Source: Acidimicrobiaceae bacterium
GTDB lineage: Bacteria > Actinomycetota > Acidimicrobiia > Acidimicrobiales > Ilumatobacteraceae
Reading direction: 5' to 3'
Length of the DNA: 46,839 nucleotides
Assembly (NCBI GenBank): GCA_947446815.1
Contig: CANFGT010000012.1
Location: 1-46,839 of the forward strand
Shown piece by piece: positions 24,274 through 32,602 of this stretch. The notes under the pieces were generated by a model that saw only the letters and a list, made by a program, of their open reading frames with translations, did not search any database and had not been told where the DNA came from. Numbering within the stretch: the stretch's first letter is position 1; every line of letters starts with the position of its first letter. Both the position numbers and the translations under genes were made by a program.

Positions 24274-25674
24274 ATGTCGGGCATTTCACAAGATCCAGGC
24301 TCTTTTCGTGACCCCTTAAGCAGGGTGTTCGTCGGTGATGGTCGCGTTGTTCGCGCTTTCACCGCAGAAGGCGCAAAAGATATTCAGGCAGTTTGGAACA
24401 AGAAGTCGATCCAAGGAGCGCTCGCTTCGGGTGAACTGATTGAATCCACCATCGTTGAACCTTCCTCAGTAGGTTTGTCCGCGCCGTGGTCCTCTGCAAT
24501 GACGCACCCAATGGTGCCGTTCATCTCGTATCCATATGAGTGGACATTTAGCATGTTGAAAGATGCTGCACTTCTGCAGTTGAAGCTCACTCGCGAGACG
24601 TTGGCCGATGGCATTGGCCTGAAGGACGCAACGCCGTACAACGTGCAGTTCATCGGTTCGCGTCCACAGTTCATCGACGCTGGCTCGTTTGAAAAGCGTC
24701 GCAAGGGTGATCCTTGGTACGGGTACAAGCAATTCTGTGAACTGTTCTTGTATCCACTCATGATGCAGGGCTACCTCGGCGTTCAATACCAGCCGTACCT
24801 TCGCGGGTCAGTGAACGGTATTTCTCCCGACACCATGCGCAAGTTGTTGCCAGCAAGTCTCCGTCACCCTCGTAAGGGTCGTTTAACTCATGTGGTCTTG
24901 CACGCAGCTGCTTCATCTCGTTTCGCAGACTCTGATACTGACGTCAAGAAGGCTTCTGCAAAAGCCGGCTTGAACGCACAAGTTCTTGATGCCACCATGC
25001 GCAAGCTTGAAAAGATTGTTCAGAAGTTGAACCTTGGTGACAAGAAGTCCACCTGGTCTAACTATTCAGAACGTGGTCATTATCTCGAATCAAGTCTTGA
25101 CGAGAAGCAGAAGTTCGTTCGCGATGCAGTCGCATCAGTGCCGCGCAAGCAAGTGTGGGACATTGGTTGCAACGACGGCATTTTTAGCCGTATTGCGTCT
25201 GCCCACTCTGACTATGTGGTTGCAATGGATGCTGACCCATTGGTGATTGATCGCTTGTACAACACCTTGAAGGCCGAGAAGAACGACAAAATTCTTCCGC
25301 TGTATGTCGACCTCACCGATTCTGGTGGCGGAGTCGGCTGGCGCGGCTTAGAGCGTCCCGGTGTATTCCACCGAGGCAATCCGGACATCGTGATGGCTCT
25401 TGCTGTGATTCACCATATGGCGATCACATTCAATGTTCCCATCGCGTCACAGCTCGATATGTTCCGTGATCTGTCGCCAGAACTCATCATTGAAATGCCA
25501 CACGCGGATGATCCGATGGTGCGCAAGCTTTTGCAAAACAAGCGTGATGGCATCCACGATGACTTCAATTTGGACAATTTTGAACGTCTGTTATCGGAGC
25601 GCTTTGATATCAAGTCAAAGATGCTCCTTGCAGGCGGAACTCGCACCATCTTCCACGCTGTCCGTAAGGGCTAA
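24274..25674 (+). CDS. NoeA-like SAM methyltransferase with kinase-like N-terminal half
   Basis: A 466-aa two-part protein. The C-terminal part (about 285-460) is a class I SAM methyltransferase: V-W-D296-IGCNDGIFSRIA for SAM binding, AMDADPLVIDRLY, and DIVMALAVIHHM. The N-terminal part (about 20-240) has SYPYEW like a kinase hinge, a helix LKDAALLQLKLTRETL, then D118-ATPY-N123 and FID135AGSFE. The D-x4-N and downstream D spacing matches the catalytic and metal-binding residues of aminoglycoside-phosphotransferase-like kinases. I know similar full-length proteins as NoeA-related methyltransferases. It sits three bases after a YLDAGTGSM membrane peptide gene. The substrate is unknown; a surface sugar or lipid is plausible. 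Confidence 0.75.
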   Translation: MSGISQDPGSFRDPLSRVFVGDGRVVRAFTAEGAKDIQAVWNKKSIQGALASGELIESTIVEPSSVGLSAPWSSAMTHPMVPFISYPYEWTFSMLKDAALLQLKLTRETLADGIGLKDATPYNVQFIGSRPQFIDAGSFEKRRKGDPWYGYKQFCELFLYPLMMQGYLGVQYQPYLRGSVNGISPDTMRKLLPASLRHPRKGRLTHVVLHAAASSRFADSDTDVKKASAKAGLNAQVLDATMRKLEKIVQKLNLGDKKSTWSNYSERGHYLESSLDEKQKFVRDAVASVPRKQVWDIGCNDGIFSRIASAHSDYVVAMDADPLVIDRLYNTLKAEKNDKILPLYVDLTDSGGGVGWRGLERPGVFHRGNPDIVMALAVIHHMAITFNVPIASQLDMFRDLSPELIIEMPHADDPMVRKLLQNKRDGIHDDFNLDNFERLLSERFDIKSKMLLAGGTRTIFHAVRKG

Positions 25675-25680
25675 TCGCGT

Positions 25681-25705
25681 CAGGGGAGTCCTTTCGGAAC
25701 CCCTG
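25681..25705 (+). terminator. Hairpin after the methyltransferase gene
   Basis: CAGGGG (25681-25686) pairs with CCCCTG (25700-25705) around an inner TCC/GGA pairing. It starts seven bases after the methyltransferase stop. No U-run follows, so termination would be weak or factor-dependent. Confidence 0.45.
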
Positions 25706-25720
25706 TAGAGTTGATGTGTC

Positions 25721-25736
25721 GCAGTGTTCGCACTGC
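25721..25736 (+). other. UUCG-capped hairpin just before tRNA-Cys
   Basis: A perfect stem GCAGTG/CACTGC with a TTCG tetraloop ends four bases before the tRNA. It may be a second terminator element (followed only by TTCT) or part of the pre-tRNA 5' leader. Confidence 0.5.
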
Positions 25737-25740
25737 TTCT

Positions 25741-25815
25741 GGCGACGTGGCGGAATGGTTTACGCAGCGGCCTGCAAAGCCGTTTATCCGAGTTCGATTC
25801 TCGGCGTCGCCTCCA
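25741..25815 (+). tRNA. tRNA-Cys (anticodon GCA)
   Basis: The acceptor stem GGCGACG pairs with CGTCGCC (25805-25811), followed by discriminator T and an encoded CCA. The anticodon loop CTGCAAA has GCA at 25774-25776, closed by GCGGC/GCCGT with one G-U pair. The T arm CCGAG-TTCGATT-CTCGG is canonical. Confidence 0.96.
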
Positions 25816-25856
25816 TTTGATGAAGTCCAGTACAGGGTCGTGACGAGCGTCACTGA

Positions 25857-25862
25857 TACGGT
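25857..25862 (+). promoter_or_regulatory. Candidate -10 (TACGGT) for leaderless start at 25869
   Basis: TACGGT, six bases, ATG. The same hexamer recurs before 32682, 36238 and 43685. Confidence 0.5.
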
Positions 25863-25868
25863 CGGCGC

Positions 25869-27545
25869 ATGATTACGCGCGATGAAGCCATTGCAGAACT
25901 GACTGCTCCCGGAATGTTGTTCGAGTTGGAGACCGTTCCTGTTCACGGCAATCCACTGCGTGTCTTCAAGAATGCACCTCGGTCGTTGCGTGATGTTTGG
26001 CTTGCAGCTGCTGAACGTGGCGATACTCCGTATTTCCATTACGACGATGTCACAACTACATATGGCCAGGCACATCAACAGGTCACCGCGGTTGCTGCGT
26101 GGCTAGTGGAACGTGGTGTCAAGAAAGGCGACCGCGTTGCTGTCGGCATGCGCAACTATCCCGAGTGGGCGTTTGCGCACTGGGCAATTCAGAGCATCGG
26201 TGCGGTCACCGTCAGTCTCAATGCATGGTGGATAGCAGACGAATTGAAGTACGCATTCACTGACTCGGGTGCCACCGCGGCAATTGTTGACGGTGAACGT
26301 CTGGATCGATTGTCTGATGAGATGTTGAATGAACACGGTGTTCATTCAGTTCTTGTTGTCCGTGGTGAGGTACGACCTGGAACTTTCTCGTGGGCCGAGA
26401 TTGCATCCAATGCGTCGGCGAAACTGCCAACGGTTGCAATTGATACTGACGATGATGCAACCATTCTTTACACATCAGGTACGACTGGTTTTCCCAAAGG
26501 TGCTGCAGGAAGCAACCGCAACTACATCACCAATATTTGGAATGGTCTTCTCGCAGTCGCTGTGGGAGCAAAAATGGCGGGACTTGCACCTGCAGCAAGT
26601 GATGTTCCAAAACCACAAGCGATTGCCTTTACAACGTTCCCATATTTTCATATTGCGGGGCTTTGTGGAATGACGTCTCACACGAATAACGGTGGAGCGA
26701 TTGTCTCTCAATTCAAGTGGGATGCTGTTGATGCGCTGCGATTGATCGAGAAGTACAGGGTGGCATCGTTCGGTGGTGTGCCAACGGTTGTGCGTTCTCT
26801 TCTTGAACATCCGGAACGCGACAAGTTTGATATCAGCAGTTTGACTGCCATCTCTCAAGGTGGTGCACCTGTGGCACCTGACTCAGTTGCTCGTATTGAG
26901 AAAGATTTTGCCGGCAAAGTCGGAGCTGCAAATGGTTACGGACTCACGGAAACGACCGCCGCAATCATCGGCAATAGCGGTGCGGCCTACTTTGCGAAGA
27001 AAGACAGTGTTGGTCTGCCCTATGTCGGCACTGATATTCGTATTGCCGATGAAGACGGAAATGCATTGCCTCAAGGATCCATCGGCGAAATCTGGGTTTA
27101 TGGCCCCAACAATGTTCGTGGATATTGGAACAAACCAGAAGAGACAGCCAAGGCTTTCACGAATGGTTGGTTCCACACGGGTGATGCCGGCCTCATTGAT
27201 GAGGATGGCTACATCTACGTTGTTGACCGCATTAAGGACATGGTGCTCCGCGGTGGTGAAAATGTTTATTGCGTTGAGGTGGAAACGGTTCTTTTTGAGG
27301 TCGACGCGGTGAAGGATTGTGCCGTCATCGGATTGCCACACGACAAATTGGGTGAAGAAGTGGCAGCAGTAATTGTTGCTGCAAACGGCCACGGCCCAGG
27401 CAGTGCAGAAGATGTTCTGCGCCACCTGGGCTCGCGATTGGCCGCTTTCAAAGTTCCCAGCAAGATTTTCTGGCATCAAGAGGAACTTCCTCGAAATGCT
27501 GCAGGAAAAGTCTTGAAGAAAGATCTGCGGGATTTTTATTCCTGA
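25869..27545 (+). CDS. AMP-dependent acyl-CoA synthetase/ligase
   Basis: A 558-aa adenylate-forming enzyme (ANL superfamily). Motifs in order: the phosphate loop ILYTSGTTGFPKGA, NGYGLTETTA, GWFHTGDAG, the hinge region DRIKDMVLRGGENVYC and the C-terminal catalytic Lys in PRNAAGKVLKKDL. It activates a carboxylic acid to acyl-AMP and then to acyl-CoA. The first 40 residues form an extension before the usual N-terminal start of the fold. The sequence is nearest to medium/long-chain fatty acyl-CoA synthetases, but chain length cannot be told. The TACGGT hexamer six bases before ATG suggests a leaderless mRNA. The gene ends directly against the convergent binding-protein gene. Confidence 0.92.
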   Translation: MITRDEAIAELTAPGMLFELETVPVHGNPLRVFKNAPRSLRDVWLAAAERGDTPYFHYDDVTTTYGQAHQQVTAVAAWLVERGVKKGDRVAVGMRNYPEWAFAHWAIQSIGAVTVSLNAWWIADELKYAFTDSGATAAIVDGERLDRLSDEMLNEHGVHSVLVVRGEVRPGTFSWAEIASNASAKLPTVAIDTDDDATILYTSGTTGFPKGAAGSNRNYITNIWNGLLAVAVGAKMAGLAPAASDVPKPQAIAFTTFPYFHIAGLCGMTSHTNNGGAIVSQFKWDAVDALRLIEKYRVASFGGVPTVVRSLLEHPERDKFDISSLTAISQGGAPVAPDSVARIEKDFAGKVGAANGYGLTETTAAIIGNSGAAYFAKKDSVGLPYVGTDIRIADEDGNALPQGSIGEIWVYGPNNVRGYWNKPEETAKAFTNGWFHTGDAGLIDEDGYIYVVDRIKDMVLRGGENVYCVEVETVLFEVDAVKDCAVIGLPHDKLGEEVAAVIVAANGHGPGSAEDVLRHLGSRLAAFKVPSKIFWHQEELPRNAAGKVLKKDLRDFYS

Positions 27546-29324
27546 TTACTTTGTCTTGTAGACACCTGTCCAGTCGATGCCCCAGTTGGTGACACCGCGC
27601 TGTGTCTTGCCATTTGGCAATGTCAAGGTTCCGATTCCCTTCATCTTCTTTGTGGTGAAGAGGGAGTAGTAGAAGTTGTAAATGGATCCCATGACCGCTT
27701 GCTTCTGAAGGTATGCAGTTCCTGCACGGAAATGCGACTTCGCAGCTCCGGCATTGGCAGAAGCTTGTCCGTCATAGAAGTACTGATCAATTGCTGGATC
27801 ATTGTGGTGGTTGAGTCCCAACACGGGTCCCAAGGATGTCTTGAAAAGGGCTCGAACTGGGTTCGTGCTAGTTGCCGAATAGGCATTCGTGACAAGGAAT
27901 GGGATGTTGAATGCAGCATCTTGGCCTTCGAGCAATGTAATAAACACAGCGTCATAGGCGTTGTAGTACTCGCCTGAGGTCAACTTCGGAGATGCATTGA
28001 ATGCCTTGGCAATGATGTTTGACGTTTCTTCAATAACGATGTTGGCAGTGATGTTGCAATTGGCCCATGTTGCCTTTAAGAAACGGGCATTGGCTTGAGA
28101 GGTTGTGCTTGTATCTGCCGGGAAGGTAAACGTCAGTGTGGGCTCACCTGTTTCAATGATGTAGTCCTTGACATACTGCTTCGCCTTAGTGATGTTGAAT
28201 TTAGGAAAGTTTTTCGTGGAGTACATCAGACTTGTAGGACCGACGAGCGACTTTGCAACTGTTGTTTCACTACGTGTTCGTACTTTTACAAAGTTGACGC
28301 GGTCGATGCATGTGAGAACTGCATTACGGGCAGTGAGGTGCTCGAACGGTGAACGAGGCTTTCCTTGATTTAGCCACAGTGATGGGTAGTACTCAACAGG
28401 TGATTTGTATTCAGTCACTGATGAGCGACGTGTACGTAAATCCTTAATAAATGTCGAGTCAGTCGCGGCAGAGAAGAATCCAACGTCAAGTGATGCTCGT
28501 CGTACGGCAGCTGCTCGTTGCGAGGATTCCTTTACGTTTGTAAACGTAATTTTGTCGAGATAGGGAAGTCGAGCGTTCGTCTTTGGGTCATGTCGCCAGT
28601 AGTCGGCGTTCCGGACAACAACCAATTGATCGGGGTTCCATGAAGACACCTTGAACGGCCCGGTTCCGATGGGGTTTTGAGCACACGTTGTTGCATCGGC
28701 AAGTTGTGCAGGTGAACGCATGAAGAATCGGCCCGATGCATACAGCGTGGAAGCAAAATCATATTGAGCTCGATCGAGAACAAATTCCACAACAAATTCT
28801 GATTTGACGGTGAACGATTTGATGTTGGCCGTGAAGGCAGTGCCCGTGCCGATGGTGTAGGACTTTGACGCTAATCCGGCGAGCCCACCAGCAGCGTATG
28901 CGCCTAGTGCGGTGCGGCCTGTAATTGCATTGAAGTTCGCAACTACTGCAGCAGCATCAAATTTGCTGCCGTCATGGAAGGTCACACCTTCACGCAAGGT
29001 GACGGTCCATGTTTTGTGATCAACAGATGGAGTGGCACTTCGTGCAAGGACGCCGGCCATATCGCCACCTTTGGTCTTTTCAAAGAGGGTTTCGTAAATG
29101 GTCCGGGTCGCCATTAACGCAGAGTTTGCTGGGTTGTTCCCAACGCAGAATCCAGGCAATGTGTCGAAGATGCCGACTCTGACGGAACCTCCATATTTTG
29201 TTGTCGGTACGACAGTAGGTGCAGCATGCGTGATACCCACGTAACCAATAGCTGCTCCTAATGATGCCGCGGTCAGAAGTGCAACCTTCTTGACCGTGCT
29301 CATTCGGGTCTGAACAGTTTTCAT
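27546..29324 (-). CDS. ABC transporter substrate-binding protein, family 5 (first of three)
   Basis: A 592-aa secreted solute-binding protein of the oligopeptide/nickel family. A Sec signal peptide spans about residues 10-33 (KKVALLTAASLGAAIGYVGITHAA) and ends without a lipobox Cys. The mature part has YGGSVRVGIFDTLPGFCVGNNPANS, GPFKVSSWNPDQLVVVRNADYW and the C-terminal NWGIDWTGVYK, shared with the protein at 40838-42583. The start is ATG 29324 with AAAGGAG six bases upstream; the frame extends to 29366, and ATG 29357 lies seven bases after TACGGT. No permease is adjacent, so it may feed the transporter at 36296-40722. The ligand is unknown. Confidence 0.9.
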   Translation of the reverse strand: MKTVQTRMSTVKKVALLTAASLGAAIGYVGITHAAPTVVPTTKYGGSVRVGIFDTLPGFCVGNNPANSALMATRTIYETLFEKTKGGDMAGVLARSATPSVDHKTWTVTLREGVTFHDGSKFDAAAVVANFNAITGRTALGAYAAGGLAGLASKSYTIGTGTAFTANIKSFTVKSEFVVEFVLDRAQYDFASTLYASGRFFMRSPAQLADATTCAQNPIGTGPFKVSSWNPDQLVVVRNADYWRHDPKTNARLPYLDKITFTNVKESSQRAAAVRRASLDVGFFSAATDSTFIKDLRTRRSSVTEYKSPVEYYPSLWLNQGKPRSPFEHLTARNAVLTCIDRVNFVKVRTRSETTVAKSLVGPTSLMYSTKNFPKFNITKAKQYVKDYIIETGEPTLTFTFPADTSTTSQANARFLKATWANCNITANIVIEETSNIIAKAFNASPKLTSGEYYNAYDAVFITLLEGQDAAFNIPFLVTNAYSATSTNPVRALFKTSLGPVLGLNHHNDPAIDQYFYDGQASANAGAAKSHFRAGTAYLQKQAVMGSIYNFYYSLFTTKKMKGIGTLTLPNGKTQRGVTNWGIDWTGVYKTK

Positions 29325-29364
29325 AGTGAACTCCTTTATGGCGCCACCAAGCGTCATAAAGGTC

Positions 29365-29370
29365 ACCGTA
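29365..29370 (-). promoter_or_regulatory. Candidate -10 (TACGGT) of the first binding-protein gene
   Basis: On the minus strand TACGGT is followed by seven bases and an in-frame ATG (29357). A transcript starting there would carry a leader of about 33 bases with AAAGGAG before ATG 29324. Confidence 0.45.
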
Positions 29371-29394
29371 ATTATTCTTCTGAAAAGGATGTCT

Positions 29395-29416
29395 GAGAAT
29401 TCATACCGTGATTCTC
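29395..29416. promoter_or_regulatory. Inverted repeat in the divergent 29325-29458 region
   Basis: The arms GAGAAT (29395-29400) and ATTCTC (29411-29416) are perfectly complementary across ten bases. It lies upstream of both the binding-protein gene and the 143-aa gene and could be an operator. Confidence 0.3.
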
Positions 29417-29446
29417 TAACGGACTTTTGTCATCAACGAGAGTTCG

Positions 29447-29452
29447 TATGGT
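29447..29452 (+). promoter_or_regulatory. Candidate -10 (TATGGT) for leaderless start at 29459
   Basis: TATGGT, six bases, then ATG of the 143-aa gene, with no ribosome binding site. Confidence 0.5.
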
Positions 29453-29458
29453 CAAGGC

Positions 29459-29890
29459 ATGAACAATCTTGAACTTGAGAAATTAAAGGATCGGGCAGTC
29501 GTTATTGCGATTACTCATGACGAAGCCCGAATCTGGTTACTCAACGATGAATCTTCACAGCCAATTCACGTCATTGTTCGCGAAGAGCAGGAACATATTC
29601 ATGTTCGACAGGCGCAAGCTCATCATGGTCACGCGAGCGAAATCGGCGAACCCAATTTCTTTGATGACATCGCGGACGTATTGACACACACATCTGACAT
29701 TGTGCTTTTGGGGCATGGAACAGGTAAAGCAAATGCAGCAGAGCGATTTGAACGCCATATCGGTGATCATCACAAATCAATTCTTGAGAGAATCGCAGTG
29801 GAGTGGAATGTCAATATTCCCGCGTTGACCGAAGGCGAATTGATTGCTGAGGCTCGAAGAAGGTGGAAGGCCTCCGCCGACTTGATCTAA
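29459..29890 (+). CDS. Small soluble protein, 143 aa, faintly like an eRF1/Pelota C-terminal domain
   Basis: I do not recognise it with certainty. The N-terminal half is a predicted beta-rich segment (AVVIAITHDEARIWLLN, HVIVREEQEHIHVRQAQAHHGH). The C-terminal half has DDIADVLTHTSDIVLLGHGTGKANAAERFERHIGDHHKSILERI, which recalls the L7Ae-like third domain of archaeal/eukaryotic release factors and bacterial baeRF proteins, where a LLxGxGxAK segment precedes a helix with H-x3 repeats. There is no GGQ motif. A nucleic-acid-binding or ribosome-associated role is possible but weakly supported. It is monocistronic, with a leaderless-type start, and is convergent with the SDR gene. Confidence 0.6.
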   Translation: MNNLELEKLKDRAVVIAITHDEARIWLLNDESSQPIHVIVREEQEHIHVRQAQAHHGHASEIGEPNFFDDIADVLTHTSDIVLLGHGTGKANAAERFERHIGDHHKSILERIAVEWNVNIPALTEGELIAEARRRWKASADLI

Positions 29891-29900
29891 AAGATTCGGC

Positions 29901-30647
29901 TCACGACCAGCCGCCAGAGAACGAAACAAACTGTCCGGTGGCAAAGGTGCTCTTGCCGTCAAGGTATGGCATGCAGAAGTGAGCAAACTCTTCGACGGTG
30001 CCTAATCGACCGAGTGGAACCTGCGATTCAATTTTTTTGCGGACATCGGGGTCATCGGCGCCAGAGGCCCGACGGAATTCAGGAAAGTCCATGTAATTGG
30101 TTCCGACAGCGTTGACCTGCACGTTATTTTTTGCCATCTCCATTGCGGAGTTTCTGGCAAGCATTGTCGCTGCCGCGCGCATGGATGAATACAACGGTGC
30201 ACCTGGGGTTGGTCGAGCAGCTGAAGCGCTCGTCACGATGAGGACTTGTCCTGACTTCTGGGCAACCATCGGCGGTAGCGCTGCTTTTAGAAACTCGTAC
30301 GGTGCGACGACGCACCCGTTGTACACCTTGTCCAGGTCCTCGCGTGACGATTTCAAAATGGATCCGGTGACGATCAGACCAGAGAACATCACCGCTGAAT
30401 CCACCTGTCCGAACGCATCAAGGGCTGCATCCACCAACTTCTGAGCTTTCGCAGGGTCGCTAACGTCACGAGCTTTTGGTACGTCGACAACCGAAGATCC
30501 AAGGGACGAAAGCTCATCTTTGAGACCCTCTGCAATGTCCCCAATGACGAGGTCATATCCAGATACAGCAAGGGCCCGAGCAAGAGGTGGGCCCACATAG
30601 AAGCTGCCGTCATTGATAACGGCGACAGGGCGAGGGGACTGGCTCAT
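29901..30647 (-). CDS. SDR-family protein with variant active site
   Basis: A 248-aa Rossmann-fold protein of the short-chain dehydrogenase/reductase type. The central IVTSASAARPTPGAPLYSSMRAAATMLARNSAMEMAKNNVQVNAVGTNY and the C-terminal TGQFVSFSGGWS fit the family. Key positions deviate. The glycine-rich TGxxxGxG reads NDGSFYVGPP, NNAG reads MFSG (87-90), and YxxxK is Y153-SSM-R157, with Arg in place of the catalytic Lys. It may still bind NAD(P)(H), but normal dehydrogenase catalysis is uncertain. Halohydrin dehalogenases are known SDR relatives with an Arg in this position and a changed glycine motif, so a dehalogenase-type lyase is one alternative. GGAGG precedes the ATG. Confidence 0.82.
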   Translation of the reverse strand: MSQSPRPVAVINDGSFYVGPPLARALAVSGYDLVIGDIAEGLKDELSSLGSSVVDVPKARDVSDPAKAQKLVDAALDAFGQVDSAVMFSGLIVTGSILKSSREDLDKVYNGCVVAPYEFLKAALPPMVAQKSGQVLIVTSASAARPTPGAPLYSSMRAAATMLARNSAMEMAKNNVQVNAVGTNYMDFPEFRRASGADDPDVRKKIESQVPLGRLGTVEEFAHFCMPYLDGKSTFATGQFVSFSGGWS

Positions 30648-30802
30648 GGGACCTCCAAAGGCGTGTTGGGCAAGAAACTACTGGGTTTTGCACCGATGGA
30701 GCCGAGTGGGGTGTATTCAGAGATGAGTTTTACTTGCGTCCTACAACATAAAAGTGAGAGATATTTGAACTTTGGGCTTGATGTTGGGGAAGTCTCCTGG
30801 TC

Positions 30803-30833
30803 TAAGGTGACTGTAGTCACACAAAATTGTGTG
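30803..30833 (+). promoter_or_regulatory. Promoter region with two adjoining palindromes before the second binding protein
   Basis: TAAGGT (30803-30808) is a candidate -10. GTGACT-GT-AGTCAC (30807-30820) and CACACAA-AA-TTGTGTG (30818-30833) are perfect inverted repeats overlapping by three bases, 23 bases before ATG 30856. They could be an operator pair. Confidence 0.4.
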
Positions 30834-30855
30834 CGTCATTCATGGGGGTATTTGA

Positions 30856-32577
30856 ATGAAATCAAAGGGGAAAACTGTTCGTTCACGAATGGTGAAGCGG
30901 ATGGGTGCAGCTGTCGCAGTTGCGCTCATCGGATCAACAGTGGCTGCGACTGGTTCGCACGCAGCTGTTCGTCCAAATAGTGCCACAAAGCCTGTTTATG
31001 GTGGTTCGATCACCGTATTGATCGATGGCTCGATCGCTGGCCATTGTTTTGGCAACGCTTTGCCCGGTGGACCATTGGGTGCATCTCGTTCAATTTATGA
31101 GAGCCTGGTTGAGCGAACCAATAAGGGTAAGTACGTCGGCTATCTCGCAGAGTCTTTCACGACAACTGATAACAGAGTGTGGAATATCAAATTGCGTCCA
31201 GGCATCACGTTCTCTAACGGTGAGGCATTCAATGCCACCGTTGTGAAGCAGAACATTGACATTGGTCGCGGTGCTGTCACTACCTATCCATCGACAGGTA
31301 TCGGTGTGAACTCCAACATTCTCACCGTTGATGTCGTCGATGATCTGAACGTGAGAGTCACTCTCGAGCGTGCCGATAACGACTTCTTGGGTCTCATGTA
31401 TCGCGCTGGTCGCTACGTCATGCGTGCACCTGCTCAAATCGCAAACAGAACAACATGTGCGACCAATCCAATTGGTACTGGTCCATTCATGTTGAAGTCA
31501 TTTACACCAGATGAGCAAATTGTTGTCAAGAACCCAACCTATTGGCGCAAGGATGCCAAGGGTCGTCAGTTGCCATACCTCGATCAAATCACCTTTGTGA
31601 GCGTGAAAGAGGCTTCTCAGCGCGCAGCAGGTGTTCGTCGTGGAACAGCTGAAGTTGGTTTCTTTACCCAAGGCGACGCAACGTTCACTAATGGTCTCCG
31701 TACACATAAGTCTCTGGTGACTGGTTATAAGTCAACACAGACCGCATGGGGTCAGTGGATGCCAAACGTGAACAAAGCTGGTTCCCCATTCAAGTACCAG
31801 AACTGCCGCCTTGCAGCTGCATATTCGATGGACTGGAAGTCCTATAACAAAGTTCGCCTGAAGGGCACCGGAGATTACTCAGGTTCCATCGTTGGCAAGA
31901 ATCACATCATGTTCACCACGAAGGGTGCACCGACATACAACTTGACAAAGGCCAAGGACTACCTTGCAAAGTGCAATGTTGACCTTGGTGCAGCAGCACC
32001 AATGAAGATCACCCTTTATGCAGATACAAGTTCACAGTCTCAGGGCAACGTAAAGTTCATGCAGCAGTCGATGGAGAAGGCCGGAATTCTTTTCAACACG
32101 CCATACCTCGGTGAAGCTGCATTGCTTGTTTCCAAGATCTACAAGGGTGGCGGAAACGATTTTGACTTCGCGGAAGGTACTCCTGCCGAAGGCGGTTCAC
32201 CTGGCTATGTGATTCCTTTCTTCGTATCGAAAGCTTTCATGACCGGAACAACCAACCCCATTGCAACGAGTCCTTACGGAATTGGCTACAACAGGGTTAT
32301 TGCTTTGGGCAACCACACCGATACGCATGTTGACGATCTGATCTATGCCGCACAGGCCGAGACAAATCCAAAGCTTGCAAAGACAAAGTGGCAGGCAGCT
32401 ACTCAGTACATCCAAGAACAGGGTTACGCCATCCCATCTGTTCACGGTGGATTCCAGGTTTTCGTAAACAACAAGGCAAAGCTTCACGGCATTGGCAAGT
32501 TGAAGATGCCAAGCGGCCAGTATGCCGACGTGGTCGAAACCAAGGGTCTCGACTACACAGGTGTTTGGAAGGGCTAA
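30856..32577 (+). CDS. ABC transporter substrate-binding protein, family 5 (second of three)
   Basis: A 573-aa secreted binding protein. The signal peptide is MGAAVAVALIGSTVAATGSHAA (about 16-37), nearly the same as that of the third paralog and lacking a lipobox Cys. The mature part has YGGSITVLIDGSIAGHCFGNALPGG, GPFMLKSFTPDEQIVVKNPTYW and the C-terminal GLDYTGVWKG, so it is a more diverged member of the same family as the other two. GGGGG seven bases before ATG serves as ribosome binding site. The gene is monocistronic, with palindromes upstream and a strong terminator downstream. Its ligand probably differs from those of the other two because the ligand-region sequences diverge. Confidence 0.9.
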   Translation: MKSKGKTVRSRMVKRMGAAVAVALIGSTVAATGSHAAVRPNSATKPVYGGSITVLIDGSIAGHCFGNALPGGPLGASRSIYESLVERTNKGKYVGYLAESFTTTDNRVWNIKLRPGITFSNGEAFNATVVKQNIDIGRGAVTTYPSTGIGVNSNILTVDVVDDLNVRVTLERADNDFLGLMYRAGRYVMRAPAQIANRTTCATNPIGTGPFMLKSFTPDEQIVVKNPTYWRKDAKGRQLPYLDQITFVSVKEASQRAAGVRRGTAEVGFFTQGDATFTNGLRTHKSLVTGYKSTQTAWGQWMPNVNKAGSPFKYQNCRLAAAYSMDWKSYNKVRLKGTGDYSGSIVGKNHIMFTTKGAPTYNLTKAKDYLAKCNVDLGAAAPMKITLYADTSSQSQGNVKFMQQSMEKAGILFNTPYLGEAALLVSKIYKGGGNDFDFAEGTPAEGGSPGYVIPFFVSKAFMTGTTNPIATSPYGIGYNRVIALGNHTDTHVDDLIYAAQAETNPKLAKTKWQAATQYIQEQGYAIPSVHGGFQVFVNNKAKLHGIGKLKMPSGQYADVVETKGLDYTGVWKG

Positions 32578-32602
32578 GCCTTAACTGAAAACTTCTACGG
32601 AA

